Shown one piece after another: positions 8,948-19,550 of a DNA stretch of 64,000 bases. The position numbers and the translations under genes are program-made. Below the pieces are notes generated by a model that saw only the letters and a program-made list of their open reading frames with translations, searched no databases and was not told the DNA's origin. Location of the stretch: assembly GCF_900101175.1 (NCBI RefSeq), contig NZ_FNFQ01000003.1:1-64000 (forward strand). The letters are read 5' to 3'. Every line of letters starts with the position of its first letter. Position 1 is the first letter of the stretch. This stretch comes from Stenotrophomonas pavanii (lineage in GTDB: Bacteria; Pseudomonadota; Gammaproteobacteria; Xanthomonadales; Xanthomonadaceae).

Positions 8948-10007
8948 GCGCGTTGCCCGCGGCCTGGTGGTGGGCAAGTTCTGCCCGCTGCACCTTGGCC
9001 ACGAGCGCCTGATCGAATTCGCTTCCACGCGTTGCCAGCAGCTGCTGGTGATCGGCTGGTCGCAGCCGGGCTTCCCCGGCTACAGCGCTGTGCGCCGCGA
9101 GCGTTGGCTGCGCGCCCGGTTTCCGCAGGCCACCGTGGCGGTGCTTGACGATGTTCGGCTGGCGGCATTGTGCGTGCAGCGGGGCGCAGCGGTTCGCACG
9201 TTGCCGCAGGACAGCGACGATGAGCAAGTGCAGCGCGAGTTCACCGCCTGGCTGTGCCTGAGCCTGTTCGGTGGACCGGTGCAGGCGGTGTACACCGGTG
9301 AGGACTACGGCGACGGCTTCGCGCAGGCGCTGGCGATGCACTTCGATGCGCCGGTACGTCATGAACGGCTGGAGCGCACGCGGGATGTCGGCCAAGCCAG
9401 CGGCACCCAGCTGCGTGCCGATCCACATGCGCATCGGCGCAGTCTTTCTGCCGGGCTGTATGCGGACTACGTGCAGCGCGTGGCCTTCATTGGTGGCGAG
9501 TCCAGTGGCAAGACCACGCTGGCGCGGGTGATGGCCGAGCGCCTGCAGACCGCGTGGGTGCCGGAGTATGGCCGCACGCTCTGGGAGCAGCAGGGCGGCG
9601 ACCTGGTGCCGGACGATCTGCTTCGCATCGCCATGACCCAGCCACAGCACGAAGAAGAAGCTGTGCGGCGTGCGCATCGCTGGCTGTTCTGCGATACCAC
9701 GCCGCTGGTGACGCTGGGCTACAGCGGCTGGATGTTTGGCACGGCGCCGCAGCCGCTGCGGCAAGCGGCACGACGACGCTACGACCTGCTGTTCCTGTGC
9801 TCGCCTGATATTCCGTTTGACCAGGATGGCACCCGGGTAGGGGCGGCATTCCGTGCGCAGCAGCATGCCTGGTACGTGCGCGAGCTGCAGGCGCGGGCAG
9901 TCGACTATGTGCTGCTGGAGGGCGACCTGGAAACGCGCATCGCACGCGTGCAGCGCGAGCTGGCGACGCGGGCGGACAATCGGTTCAGTGTGGCCCAGCC
10001 TCTGTAG
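8934..10007 (+). CDS. nadR: NadR-like NMN adenylyltransferase / ribosylnicotinamide kinase
   Basis: 357 residues. The N-terminal nucleotidyltransferase domain has GKFCPLHLGH (residues 14-23), the HxGH motif of NMN adenylyltransferases. The C-terminal kinase domain carries a P-loop GGESSGKTT near residue 187. Together they turn nicotinamide riboside into NMN and then NAD. The enterobacterial N-terminal helix-turn-helix repressor domain is absent, so this version should be purely enzymatic. The gene overlaps pnuC by 14 bases. The TAG stop (10005-10007) lies inside a GTAGAGCCGAGC repeat motif. Confidence 0.92.
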   Translation: MPPPERVARGLVVGKFCPLHLGHERLIEFASTRCQQLLVIGWSQPGFPGYSAVRRERWLRARFPQATVAVLDDVRLAALCVQRGAAVRTLPQDSDDEQVQREFTAWLCLSLFGGPVQAVYTGEDYGDGFAQALAMHFDAPVRHERLERTRDVGQASGTQLRADPHAHRRSLSAGLYADYVQRVAFIGGESSGKTTLARVMAERLQTAWVPEYGRTLWEQQGGDLVPDDLLRIAMTQPQHEEEAVRRAHRWLFCDTTPLVTLGYSGWMFGTAPQPLRQAARRRYDLLFLCSPDIPFDQDGTRVGAAFRAQQHAWYVRELQARAVDYVLLEGDLETRIARVQRELATRADNRFSVAQPL

Positions 10008-10062
10008 AGCCGAGCCCACGCCCGGCCGCGCCAGGAAAGCCGAGCAGGAAGCAGAGCACAAG

Positions 10063-10087
10063 AAACCCCGCGTTCGCGGGGTTTTTC
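10063..10087. terminator. Terminator shared by convergent nadR and putA
   Basis: AAACCCCGCG-TTCG-CGGGGTTTTT. The plus strand has a good T-run, and the minus strand reads TTTCTT after the stem, so it may serve both genes. Confidence 0.85.
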
Positions 10088-10109
10088 GTTCACTGCATCA
10101 ACCGGGCGA

Positions 10110-13100
10110 TCAGTCGCCCAGGGTCAGCAGCGAGGCGTTGCCGCCGGCGGCGGTGGTGTTCACCGTCACCGTCTTTTCGGTGGCAAAGCGCAGCAGGTAG
10201 TGCGGGCCGCCGGCCTTCGGGCCGGTGCCGGACAGGCCCTGGCCGCCAAACGGCTGCACGCCGACCACCGCACCGATCTGGTTGCGGTTGACGTAGACGT
10301 TGCCGACATGCACGCCATTGCTGATGCGGTCCACGGTCTCGTCGATGCGCGAGTGCACGCCCAGGGTCAGGCCGTAGCCGGTGGCGTTGATCTGGTCGAT
10401 CACCGCATCGAGCTGGTCGCCCTTCCAGCGGATCACGTGCAGGACCGGACCGAACACTTCCTTCTGCAGCTGGCCCAGGTCCTTCAGTTCGTAAGCGCGC
10501 GGCGCGAAGAAGGTGCCGTGGGCGGTGTCGGCCGACAGCTCGGCAGCGGCGATCAGGCGTGCTTCGCGGTCCATGCGCTCGGCGTGGTCCTGCAGGATCT
10601 TCAGCGCATCGGCGTCGATCACCGGGCCGACGTCGGTGGACAGCAGGCCCGGGTTGCCGACCTTCAGTTCCTTCATCGCGCCGGCCAGCATGGTCATCAC
10701 CTTGTCGGCGATGTCGTCCTGCACGAACAGCACGCGCGCGGCCGAGCAACGCTGGCCGGCGGAGGTGAAGGCCGAACCGATCGCGTCCTTGACCAGCTGT
10801 TCCGGCAGCGCCGAGGAGTCGGCGATGAAGGCGTTCTGGCCACCGGTCTCGGCGATCAGCACGCCGATGGCGGCGTCACGCGCGGCCATCGCGCGGTTGA
10901 TCGCACGGGCGGTATCGGTGGAGCCGGTGAAGGCCACGCCGGCCACGCGCGGGTCGGCGGTCAGCGCGGCACCGACGGTGGCGCCGTCGCCCGGCAGGAA
11001 CTGCACCACCTCGGCCGGCACGCCGGCGTCGTGCAGCAGCTTCACCGCGTAGTAGCCGATCAGGTTGGTCTGCTCGGCCGGCTTGGCGATCACACTGTTG
11101 CCGGCGGCCAGGGCGGCAGCGACCTGGCCCAGGAAGATCGCCAGCGGGAAGTTCCACGGGCTGATGCAGACGAATACGCCGCGGCCATGCAGCTGCAGTT
11201 CGTTGGATTCGCCGGTCGGGCTGGGCAGCTTCTCGGCGTGGCTGAACTGCTCGCGTGCCTGCTTGGCGTAATAGCGCAGGAAATCCACGGCTTCCCGCAC
11301 TTCGGCGATGCTGTCGGGCAGGCTCTTGCCGGCTTCCTTCACGCACAGCGCCATGAACTCCGGCATGCGCGCTTCCAGCTGATCGGCGGCGTGCTCGAGG
11401 ATGGCGGCGCGGCTGGCGGCCGGGGTGCGGTTCCAGGCCGGCTGCGCAGCCACGGCGTTGGCCAGGGCCTTCTGCACGGTGGCGGCATCGGCGGCCAGCC
11501 ACTGGCCGACCACCTCGCGGGTGTCGGCCGGATTGGTCACCGGCAGCGCGGCGCCGGCCGGGATGGCGCCCGGCACCAGCGGGGCAGCCTGCCACGGCTT
11601 CACCGCGGCGTTGATCTGCTCGGCCAGGGCGCGCAGTTCGTTGTCGTTGGCGAGGTTGACGCCCATGGAATTCTTCCTGTCGTGGTTCTGGCTGCGCAGC
11701 AGGTCAACCGGCAGCGGGATCTTGGGATGCGGAATCGAAGCGAACGAGGCGACCATCTCGACCGGATCGCGGATCAGGTCGGCGATCGGCACGCGCTCGT
11801 CGGTGATGCGGTTGACGAAGCTGGAGTTGGCGCCGTTTTCCAGCAGGCGGCGCACCAGGTACGGCAGCAGGTCTTCGTGCGAACCGACCGGGGCGTACAC
11901 GCGGCAGGGCAGGCCCAGGCGGTCGGCCGGCACCACTTCGGCGTACAGGTCGTCGCCCATGCCGTGCAGCTTCTGGTGCTCGTACACGCCGCCGTTGGCG
12001 ATGCTGCGCACCGCGGCGATGGTGTGCGCGTTGTGCGTGGCGAACATCGGGTAGATCGCGTCGGCATGGGTGAACAGCCGCTTGGCGCAGGCCAGGTAGG
12101 ACACGTCGGTGTTCTGCTTGCGGGTGAACACCGGGTAGCCCGGATAACCTTCGATCTGCGCGCGCTTGATCTCGGCATCCCAGTAGGCGCCCTTGACCAG
12201 GCGCACCTGCAGGCGGCGACCGGCGCGGCGCGCCATGTCGGCCAGGTGATCGATCGTGTACGGCGTGCGCTTCTGGTAGGCCTGCACGACCACGCCGAAG
12301 CCATCCCAGCCGGACAGCGAGGCGTCGGAGAACACCTGCTCGATGATGTCCAGCGACAGTTCCAGGCGGTCGGACTCTTCGGCGTCGACGGTGCATCCGA
12401 TACCGTAGCTCTTGGCCAGCTGTGCCAGTTCCAGCACGCCCGGCACCAGGTCCTTCAGCACGCGCTCGCGCTTGGCGTGCTCGTAGCGCGGGTACAGCGC
12501 CGAGAGCTTGATCGAGATGCCCGGCGCGTTGTTGACGTCGCCGTCCGGGCGGCCGCCGCGCGACTTGTGATCGCCGCCGATGGCGTGGATCGCGCGACGG
12601 TAGTCTTCCAGGTAGCGCAGCGCGTCCTTCATGGTCAGCGCGCCTTCGCCCAGCATGTCGAAGGAATAGCGGTAGCTGGCGTTGTCGCCCTTGTGCGAGC
12701 GCGCCAGGGCTTCGCTGATGGTGCGGCCCATGACGAACTGGTGGCCCATGATCTTCATCGCCTGGCGCACGGCCAGGCGCACCACCGGCTCGCCGACGCG
12801 ACCGACCAGGCGCTTGAACGCGCTGGGCGCATCGGCGCGGGTGGCGTCGTTCATCTGCACCAGCTTGCCGGTCAGCATCAGGCCCCAGGTGGAGGCGTTG
12901 ACCAGCACCGAGTCGCTGCCGCCGAGGTGTTTTTCCCAGTCGGCATCAGCCAGCTTGTCGCGGATCAGCTTGTCGGCGGTGTCCTGGTCCGGAATGCGCA
13001 GCAGCGCCTCGGCCACGCACATCAGCAGCACGCCTTCCTCGCTGCCCAGGTCGTACTGGCGCATGAAGGCTTCGATGGCGCCCTGGTCCTTGGCGCGCAC

Positions 13101-13328
13101 GCGCACGCGGCCGACCAGGTCGGCGGCCAGCGCCTGCACCCGGGCCTGTTCCTCGGCGGGCAGGCGGGCCTGCGCCAGCAGGTCGCGGACGTGGCTGGCC
13201 TCGTCCTTCAACCAGGCGTCGGTGATGGCCTGGCGGAACGGGTTGGGGGACGCCGGCAGTTCCGGCGACAGCAGCGCGCCCGGACGCGGAGCGTCGCTGG
13301 CGGCAGGGGAGGAGGAAGGTGCGTTCAT
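10110..13328 (-). CDS. putA: Bifunctional proline dehydrogenase / glutamate-semialdehyde dehydrogenase
   Basis: 1072 residues. It oxidises proline to glutamate in two steps with FAD and NAD. The N-terminal PRODH barrel (about 130-480) shows RLVKGAYWDAEIK and FATHNAHT. The aldehyde dehydrogenase domain (about 540-1010) has Glu827 in AETGGQNA and the nucleophile Cys861 in GQRCSAA. The protein lacks the N-terminal ribbon-helix-helix DNA-binding domain of enterobacterial PutA, so self-repression as in E. coli is not expected. ATG 13328 is chosen over the in-frame ATG 13367 because the extra 13 residues look like leader. It is a single gene, convergent with nadR. Confidence 0.96.
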   Translation of the reverse strand: MNAPSSSPAASDAPRPGALLSPELPASPNPFRQAITDAWLKDEASHVRDLLAQARLPAEEQARVQALAADLVGRVRVRAKDQGAIEAFMRQYDLGSEEGVLLMCVAEALLRIPDQDTADKLIRDKLADADWEKHLGGSDSVLVNASTWGLMLTGKLVQMNDATRADAPSAFKRLVGRVGEPVVRLAVRQAMKIMGHQFVMGRTISEALARSHKGDNASYRYSFDMLGEGALTMKDALRYLEDYRRAIHAIGGDHKSRGGRPDGDVNNAPGISIKLSALYPRYEHAKRERVLKDLVPGVLELAQLAKSYGIGCTVDAEESDRLELSLDIIEQVFSDASLSGWDGFGVVVQAYQKRTPYTIDHLADMARRAGRRLQVRLVKGAYWDAEIKRAQIEGYPGYPVFTRKQNTDVSYLACAKRLFTHADAIYPMFATHNAHTIAAVRSIANGGVYEHQKLHGMGDDLYAEVVPADRLGLPCRVYAPVGSHEDLLPYLVRRLLENGANSSFVNRITDERVPIADLIRDPVEMVASFASIPHPKIPLPVDLLRSQNHDRKNSMGVNLANDNELRALAEQINAAVKPWQAAPLVPGAIPAGAALPVTNPADTREVVGQWLAADAATVQKALANAVAAQPAWNRTPAASRAAILEHAADQLEARMPEFMALCVKEAGKSLPDSIAEVREAVDFLRYYAKQAREQFSHAEKLPSPTGESNELQLHGRGVFVCISPWNFPLAIFLGQVAAALAAGNSVIAKPAEQTNLIGYYAVKLLHDAGVPAEVVQFLPGDGATVGAALTADPRVAGVAFTGSTDTARAINRAMAARDAAIGVLIAETGGQNAFIADSSALPEQLVKDAIGSAFTSAGQRCSAARVLFVQDDIADKVMTMLAGAMKELKVGNPGLLSTDVGPVIDADALKILQDHAERMDREARLIAAAELSADTAHGTFFAPRAYELKDLGQLQKEVFGPVLHVIRWKGDQLDAVIDQINATGYGLTLGVHSRIDETVDRISNGVHVGNVYVNRNQIGAVVGVQPFGGQGLSGTGPKAGGPHYLLRFATEKTVTVNTTAAGGNASLLTLGD

Positions 13329-13602
13329 GCCGGTCCGGCCAATGGAAAACTTGGCGATTTTAATCATTTTTGCGGGTTCCGGAAGTGCCCCGAAGCGCCC
13401 TTCGTGAAGGGCTCATAGCCCGTAGCGGTGGTGGATTCAGCGTGCTCAGCACGCCCGTCAAATTTTGTGCTGAATTCGTCATTCGCGCCGCCGACCTCAT
13501 GCTGTGTTGCAGCATCGGAAAAAGTGTGAATGCACCCTTGCTACCGGCGAGAGGGCGGGGCTACCATCGAGACGTTTCCCGCGGCAGGAACGCGGTTGCG
13601 AC

Positions 13603-14079
13603 ATGATCGAGGTGCTTCCAGCTCCGGATGGGTCAGGTACGCAGCTGCGGCTGCGTCCCCCACGGGCGCTCGATGCCCGGCAGTTCGTCCTGTTGTTCAC
13701 CGTGTTGTCGGGTGCGATGTGGCTGGTGTCCGCCCTCGGGTGGTGGGCCGGCAATGCATTCGCCCCCCTGTTCGCGCTGCTGTACAGCCTGGTGCTGGCG
13801 GCCGCGCTGCGTGCCTTGTGGCGCAGCGGTGAACGGCAGGAGGAGATCCGGGTAGTGCCGGCGTACGTGGAGGTCATCCCCGTACCCGGTGGATCGCCGG
13901 TGTTCCGGGCCCACCCGCACTGGGTGCGCCTGCTCACCGACGATGAGAGGGTCCGGCTGGCATCCAGCGGCCGGCAGGTGGAGGTGGGGAGTTTCCTCGC
14001 GCCGGCCGAACGCCAGACGCTCGCAGAGACACTTGAAAGCTTGCTCGCCGCCAGCGATGGCGGCCACCGACGACGCTAA
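13603..14079 (+). CDS. DUF2244 membrane protein at the head of the cox locus
   Basis: 158 residues with two adjacent membrane helices around 27-70 and a soluble C-terminal half containing PVFRAHPHWVRL. These are traits of the DUF2244 family, which is often found beside cytochrome oxidase genes and is presumed to help with its assembly or maturation. Here it lies 11 bases before coxB on the same strand. ATG 13603 was chosen because the upstream extension of the frame has no family features. The exact role is unknown. Confidence 0.85.
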   Translation: MIEVLPAPDGSGTQLRLRPPRALDARQFVLLFTVLSGAMWLVSALGWWAGNAFAPLFALLYSLVLAAALRALWRSGERQEEIRVVPAYVEVIPVPGGSPVFRAHPHWVRLLTDDERVRLASSGRQVEVGSFLAPAERQTLAETLESLLAASDGGHRRR

Positions 14080-14090
14080 GGGTCTAGGCA

Positions 14091-15044
14091 ATGAAGCAAA
14101 GCAGCAGGTGGGGCACGAAGTGCGTTGCAGCGGTCGCCGCCATGGTGGCCGGGGGATGGGTTCCGGCGTTGGCCTGGGCCCAGGCGGCCGATCCCAAGCC
14201 GTGGCAGCTGAACATGGGCAAGGGGGTGACCCAGACCTCGCGCCTGGCCTGGGAATCCAACAACCTCTCGTTGATCATCTGCACGGTGATCGGCGTCATC
14301 GTGTTCGGGGCGATGGCCTACGCCATCTTCAAGTTCCGCAAATCCAAGGGCGCGGTCGCCGCCACCTTCAGCCACAACACCAAGGCCGAAGTGATCTGGA
14401 CGGTGATCCCGGTGATCATCCTGATCGTGATGGCATGGCCGGCCACGGCCAACCTGATCAAGATGTACGACACCCGCGATGCCGAGATGACGGTGAAGGT
14501 CACCGGCTACCAGTGGATGTGGAAGTACGAATACCTCGGCGAGAACGTCACCTTCACCAGCCGCCTGGACCGCGAGTCCGACCGCGTACGGCAGAGCGGT
14601 ATCGTGCCGACCCGCGAAAGCCATCCGCATTACCTGCTGGATGTCGACAACCGGCTGGTGCTGCCGGTCGATACCAAGGTCCGCTTCGTCATCACTTCCG
14701 ACGACGTGATCCACGCCTGGTGGGTGCCGGCGCTGGGCTGGAAGCAGGACGCCATCCCCGGCTTCATCAACGAAGCCTGGACCCGCATCGAGCAGCCCGG
14801 CGTCTACCGCGGCCAGTGCGCCGAGCTGTGTGGCAAGGACCACGGCTTCATGCCGATCGTGGTCGAGGTGGTGTCCAAGGAGGACTTCAAGCAGTGGCTG
14901 GCGCAGCGCAAGCCGGCGCCGGCTGCCGAGCCGGCCACGCCTGCGGCACCTGCCGAACCGGCTGCACCGGCGGGCGAGGCACCGGCTGCGCCTGCTGCTG
15001 CAGAAGCGGGCAGCGCACCTGCCACCGCAGCCAGCGGCGCGTGA
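14091..15044 (+). CDS. coxB: Cytochrome c oxidase subunit II
   Basis: 317 residues: signal peptide, two membrane helices (about 58-80 and 102-122), then the periplasmic cupredoxin domain. The binuclear CuA ligands are all present: His208, Cys243, Glu245, Cys247, His251 and Met254 (motif GQCAELCGKDHGFM). The aromatic stretch YQWMWKYEY for electron entry is at about 140-148. No haem-binding CxxCH is found, so this is not a caa3-type fusion. The final 45 residues are a low-complexity Ala/Pro/Glu tail. It accepts electrons from cytochrome c and passes them to subunit I, encoded next. Confidence 0.97.
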   Translation: MKQSSRWGTKCVAAVAAMVAGGWVPALAWAQAADPKPWQLNMGKGVTQTSRLAWESNNLSLIICTVIGVIVFGAMAYAIFKFRKSKGAVAATFSHNTKAEVIWTVIPVIILIVMAWPATANLIKMYDTRDAEMTVKVTGYQWMWKYEYLGENVTFTSRLDRESDRVRQSGIVPTRESHPHYLLDVDNRLVLPVDTKVRFVITSDDVIHAWWVPALGWKQDAIPGFINEAWTRIEQPGVYRGQCAELCGKDHGFMPIVVEVVSKEDFKQWLAQRKPAPAAEPATPAAPAEPAAPAGEAPAAPAAAEAGSAPATAASGA

Positions 15045-15103
15045 TGTAAAGCCCGCGGCCGCCCGCGGCCGTGGTGACAACCGATTCTGAGAGGTGTTTT
15101 GCA

Positions 15104-16711
<1,608 letters not shown>

Positions 16712-16719
16712 GGTGGGGC

Positions 16720-16956
16720 ATGCATAACCAGAGCCCGCTCCCGATCGGTAGAGTCGAGCCATGTTCGGCGGATGAGAAGCAGCCGACCGGCGGTCGGCTC
16801 TACAACAATGAAGAGCAGCCGACCAGCGGTCGGCTCTACCAGGGCGGAAGCATCGAGCAGCAGCGCCAGCGTGCGAAGCGCACGGCGATGTGGGTCGGCG
16901 CCATCGCCGTACTGGTCTATGTCGGCTTCATCCTCAGCGGGGTGATCGGGCGATGA
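16720..16956 (+). CDS. Small cytochrome oxidase assembly protein with REP-derived insert
   Basis: 78 residues. The C-terminal part, [18 protein letters not shown] onwards, has a basic stretch and one membrane helix (about 56-75) and resembles the short single-helix protein usually found between coxA and cox11. Residues 10-43 (such as [11 protein letters not shown] and two QPT-GRLY units) are encoded by three GTAG palindromes at 16748-16839. The frame stays open through them. No alternative start exists between the repeats and the conserved part except ATG 16888, which would remove the basic stretch. The stop overlaps the cox11 start (ATGA). The gene may be normal in length for this lineage or an altered copy. 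Confidence 0.7.
   Translation: MHNQSPLPIGRVEPCSADEKQPTGGRLYNNEEQPTSGRLYQGGSIEQQRQRAKRTAMWVGAIAVLVYVGFILSGVIGR
16748..16839. repeat. Three GTAG palindromes inside a reading frame
   Basis: GTAGAGTCGAGCCATGTTCGGC at 16748-16769, then two inverted copies ending in GGCTCTAC at 16781-16803 and 16817-16839. They lie inside the small cox assembly gene and keep its frame open. Confidence 0.85.
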
Positions 16957-17543
16957 GCGAGGCGCCGGCCAGCACGCCCTCACCCAGTGCCGGGCTGCCG
17001 CGCCTGATCGGCGTGGCGGTGGCGGTGTTCCTGCTGACGTTCTCGCTGGTGCCGCTGTACCGCATTGCCTGTGAAAAGGTGTTCGGCGTGCGCCTGGAGC
17101 GCGGTCCCGGAGGGGAAGCCAGTGCAGGCGCGGCGGCGGGCAAGCGCACCGTGCGCGTGGAGTTCGACGGCGGCGTCAATTCGCGCCTGCCGTGGTCGTT
17201 CCATCCCGAGCAGCTGACCATGGACGTGGTGCCCGGCGAACTCAACGAGGCGCTGTACTTCGCCCGCAATGACAGCGCAGCTGCCGTGGTCGGCAGCGCG
17301 GTGCCATCGGTGGCGCCTGCGCGTGCCTCGGGCTTCTTCAGCAAGACCGAATGTTTCTGTTTCACCGCGCAGACGCTGCAGGCCGGCGAGAAGCGCGACA
17401 TGCCGGTGCGTTTCATCGTCGATCCGGACCTGCCGCCGGAGATCAAGACGATCACCTTGTCCTACACCTTCTACCGCAACGACGCGTTGTCCGATCGGCT
17501 GGCCCCGGCCGCCACCTCGGACGGCGCGCACGCCGCACCCTGA
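16953..17543 (+). CDS. ctaG: Cytochrome c oxidase copper assembly protein (Cox11/CtaG)
   Basis: 196 residues: an N-terminal membrane anchor (about 16-38) followed by a periplasmic Ig-like domain. The copper-binding motif CFCF (Cys134, Cys136) and the conserved Cys40 after the helix are visible. It delivers copper to the CuB site of subunit I. The start overlaps the stop of the preceding small gene by four bases (ATGA), so the two are translationally coupled. The C-terminal domain ends with the usual YTFYRND block. Confidence 0.96.
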   Translation: MSEAPASTPSPSAGLPRLIGVAVAVFLLTFSLVPLYRIACEKVFGVRLERGPGGEASAGAAAGKRTVRVEFDGGVNSRLPWSFHPEQLTMDVVPGELNEALYFARNDSAAAVVGSAVPSVAPARASGFFSKTECFCFTAQTLQAGEKRDMPVRFIVDPDLPPEIKTITLSYTFYRNDALSDRLAPAATSDGAHAAP

Positions 17544-17556
17544 CCCGGATACCGAC

Positions 17557-18432
17557 ATGGCCCAGACACCGACCGACGCCAACGTGTACTTCGTCCCGGC
17601 CCAGAGCAAATGGCCTTTCGTGGGGTCCATCGCGATGATGGTGACCATGGTGGGCGTGGCCAGCTGGCTCAACGATGCCGGCTGGGGGCGCTGGACGTTC
17701 TACGTCGGCATCGCGATGCTGGTGCTGACCCTGTTCTGGTGGTTCAGCGACGTGGTGCGCGAGTCACAGGCGGGCAGCTACAACCACCAGGTCGATGGTT
17801 CGTTCCGGATGGGGATGATCTGGTTCATCTTCTCCGAAGTGATGTTCTTCGGTGCCTTCTTCGGCGCGCTGTTCTACACCCGCAACCTGGGCCTGTCGTG
17901 GCTCAGTGGCGAAGGCCGCGGGGTGATGACCAACGAGCTGCTCTGGCAGGGTTATTCCGCCGGATGGCCGACCAATGGCCCGGCGGCGATCGGTGGTGCG
18001 TTCCAGACCATCCCGGCCTGGGGGCTGCCGCTGATCAACACGCTGATCCTGCTGACCTCCGGCGTGACCCTGACCATCGCCCACCACGCACTGAAGGCGG
18101 GCAACCGCCGCCAGCTGCTGGTCTGGCTGGGCCTGACCGTGGTGCTCGGCCTGGGCTTCCTGACCCTGCAGGCAGAGGAGTACCTCCACGCCTACAAGGA
18201 ACTGAACCTGACGCTGGGCTCGGGCATCTACGGTTCGACGTTCTTCATGCTGACCGGTTTCCACGGCGCGCACGTGCTGCTGGGCACGATCATGCTGGTG
18301 GTGATGTGGCTGCGTTCGGCCAAGGGGCACTTCACCCGCGACAACCATTTCGGTTTCGAAGCCGCTGCGTGGTACTGGCACTTCGTCGACGTGGTGTGGC
18401 TGATGCTCTTCATGTTCGTCTACGTGCTTTGA
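17557..18432 (+). CDS. coxC: Cytochrome c oxidase subunit III
   Basis: 291 residues with seven membrane helices. Typical subunit III blocks are present, including FRMGMIWFIFSEVMFFGAFF around residue 90, LTGFHGAHVLLGT near 230, and the C-terminal WYWHFVDVVWLMLF. It lies 13 bases after ctaG in the same operon. Subunit III stabilises the catalytic core and the proton uptake path. Confidence 0.97.
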   Translation: MAQTPTDANVYFVPAQSKWPFVGSIAMMVTMVGVASWLNDAGWGRWTFYVGIAMLVLTLFWWFSDVVRESQAGSYNHQVDGSFRMGMIWFIFSEVMFFGAFFGALFYTRNLGLSWLSGEGRGVMTNELLWQGYSAGWPTNGPAAIGGAFQTIPAWGLPLINTLILLTSGVTLTIAHHALKAGNRRQLLVWLGLTVVLGLGFLTLQAEEYLHAYKELNLTLGSGIYGSTFFMLTGFHGAHVLLGTIMLVVMWLRSAKGHFTRDNHFGFEAAAWYWHFVDVVWLMLFMFVYVL

Positions 18433-18449
18433 TCCCGGCGGCTGCGGCG

Positions 18450-18668
18450 TCAGCCGCCGATGCCGTGCGGTTTGATCCAGCCCATGTAGATGCTCACGAT
18501 CACCAGCAGGATCAACGCGACCGACACCGCGATGCGACGTGTCAGCGCGTTGACCGTGCGCTTGGTCTGGCCGCGGTCAACCAGCAGGTAATACAGGCCG
18601 GCGCCCAGATTCCAGACGATGACGATCAGAAACGCGATTACCAGCAGGGTCTTCAGCGAATCACTCAT
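18450..18668 (-). CDS. Twin transmembrane helix small protein (DUF2909)
   Basis: 72 residues with two membrane helices (about 7-28 and 44-64), joined by a basic loop DRGQTKRTVNALTRRIAV. This fits the DUF2909 family that accompanies oxidase loci. It is on the opposite strand, convergent with coxC and divergent from the SURF1 gene, so it splits the cox locus into two transcription units. ATG 18668. Its function is unknown; an assembly role is inferred only from position. Confidence 0.85.
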   Translation of the reverse strand: MSDSLKTLLVIAFLIVIVWNLGAGLYYLLVDRGQTKRTVNALTRRIAVSVALILLVIVSIYMGWIKPHGIGG

Positions 18669-18725
18669 GCGCGGCTCGAGGGCAGGGTGGATGCGCCTAT
18701 CTGACCGCGTTTGCGCGGACTTGTC

Positions 18726-19442
18726 ATGATGCGCCAGCACACGCGCGTGATCGGGTGGCTGCTGGCCGTGCTGGCGATGGCCGGATTCACCGCATTGGGG
18801 CTGTGGCAGCTGCAGCGCATGCATGCCAAACAGGCGCTGCTGGATGCGCAGGGGCCAGCGGTGGCTCAAGCGCTGTCGCTGGCCCAGGCGCTGGCCGCAC
18901 CGGGCGCGTTGCATGGCGTGGCCGACCATGGCCGCTTCCTGCCCGGCGTGGTGCTGCTGGACAACCAGACCCGGCACGGCCGCGCCGGGGTAAAGATCTA
19001 CCGCCCGTTCCGCAGTGACGAAGGTCGCGTGCTGCTGGTCGACCTCGGCTGGCGCGCGCTGCCGCCGGACCGCACGCTGCCGGAGGTGCCGTCGCCGCCT
19101 TCGCCGGTGGCCGTGCGCGGGCTGTTGGCGCCGCCGCCGTCGGCCGGGCTGGCGCTGGGGCCGGCGTTCTCTGCCACCGGTGAGGCCGGGCGCTGGCTGG
19201 CCAGCCGGTTGCCGGCAGAGGGCCTGGCGGCGGCGCTGGACCTGCCGGCCTTGCCCGAGCGCGTGCTGCGCCTGGATCCGGCGCTGGCCTTCGGCGACGA
19301 ACGCGACCTGGACCTGCTGCCCAACACGCTGCCGCCGCAGCGCCACCTGGGTTACGCCGTGCAGTGGTTCGGCCTGGCGCTGACCGTGCTGGTGGTGGCG
19401 CTGGTGCTGGAGTGGCGCAGGCGACGTGCCGTGGCCCGGTAG
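18726..19442 (+). CDS. SURF1-family cytochrome oxidase biogenesis protein
   Basis: 238 residues with a membrane helix at each end: N-terminal GFTALGLWQLQRMHAKQALL and C-terminal HLGYAVQWFGLALT, the standard SURF1 frame around a periplasmic domain. SURF1 proteins help insert haem a into subunit I. ATG 18726 is used (ATG 18729 is equally possible). The stop codon TAG (19440-19442) is the TAG of a SMAG element whose GTAG begins at 19439, so the gene ends inside the repeat. Confidence 0.93.
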   Translation: MMRQHTRVIGWLLAVLAMAGFTALGLWQLQRMHAKQALLDAQGPAVAQALSLAQALAAPGALHGVADHGRFLPGVVLLDNQTRHGRAGVKIYRPFRSDEGRVLLVDLGWRALPPDRTLPEVPSPPSPVAVRGLLAPPPSAGLALGPAFSATGEAGRWLASRLPAEGLAAALDLPALPERVLRLDPALAFGDERDLDLLPNTLPPQRHLGYAVQWFGLALTVLVVALVLEWRRRRAVAR

Positions 19443-19501
19443 TGCCGGCCGCTGGCCGGCATCCCCCGCAATCCTGGATGCCGGCCAGCGGCCGGCGCTA
19501 C
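19439..19501. repeat. SMAG inverted dimer abutting the SURF1 gene
   Basis: GTAGTGCCGGCCGCTGGCCG... at 19439 and its inverted copy ending GGCGCTAC at 19501. The pair can fold into a long hairpin downstream of the SURF1 gene. Confidence 0.9.
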
Positions 19502-19550
19502 CGGGGTACCGCACCCGCATCCCTCGCCCAACCATGAGAAAATGCCCCGC

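Noticed and set aside
10200..13418. 1072-codon open frame on the plus strand
   Set aside because: It is the antisense shadow of putA in high-GC DNA, rich in His, Gly, Val and Ala without any recognisable domain; putA itself is certain.
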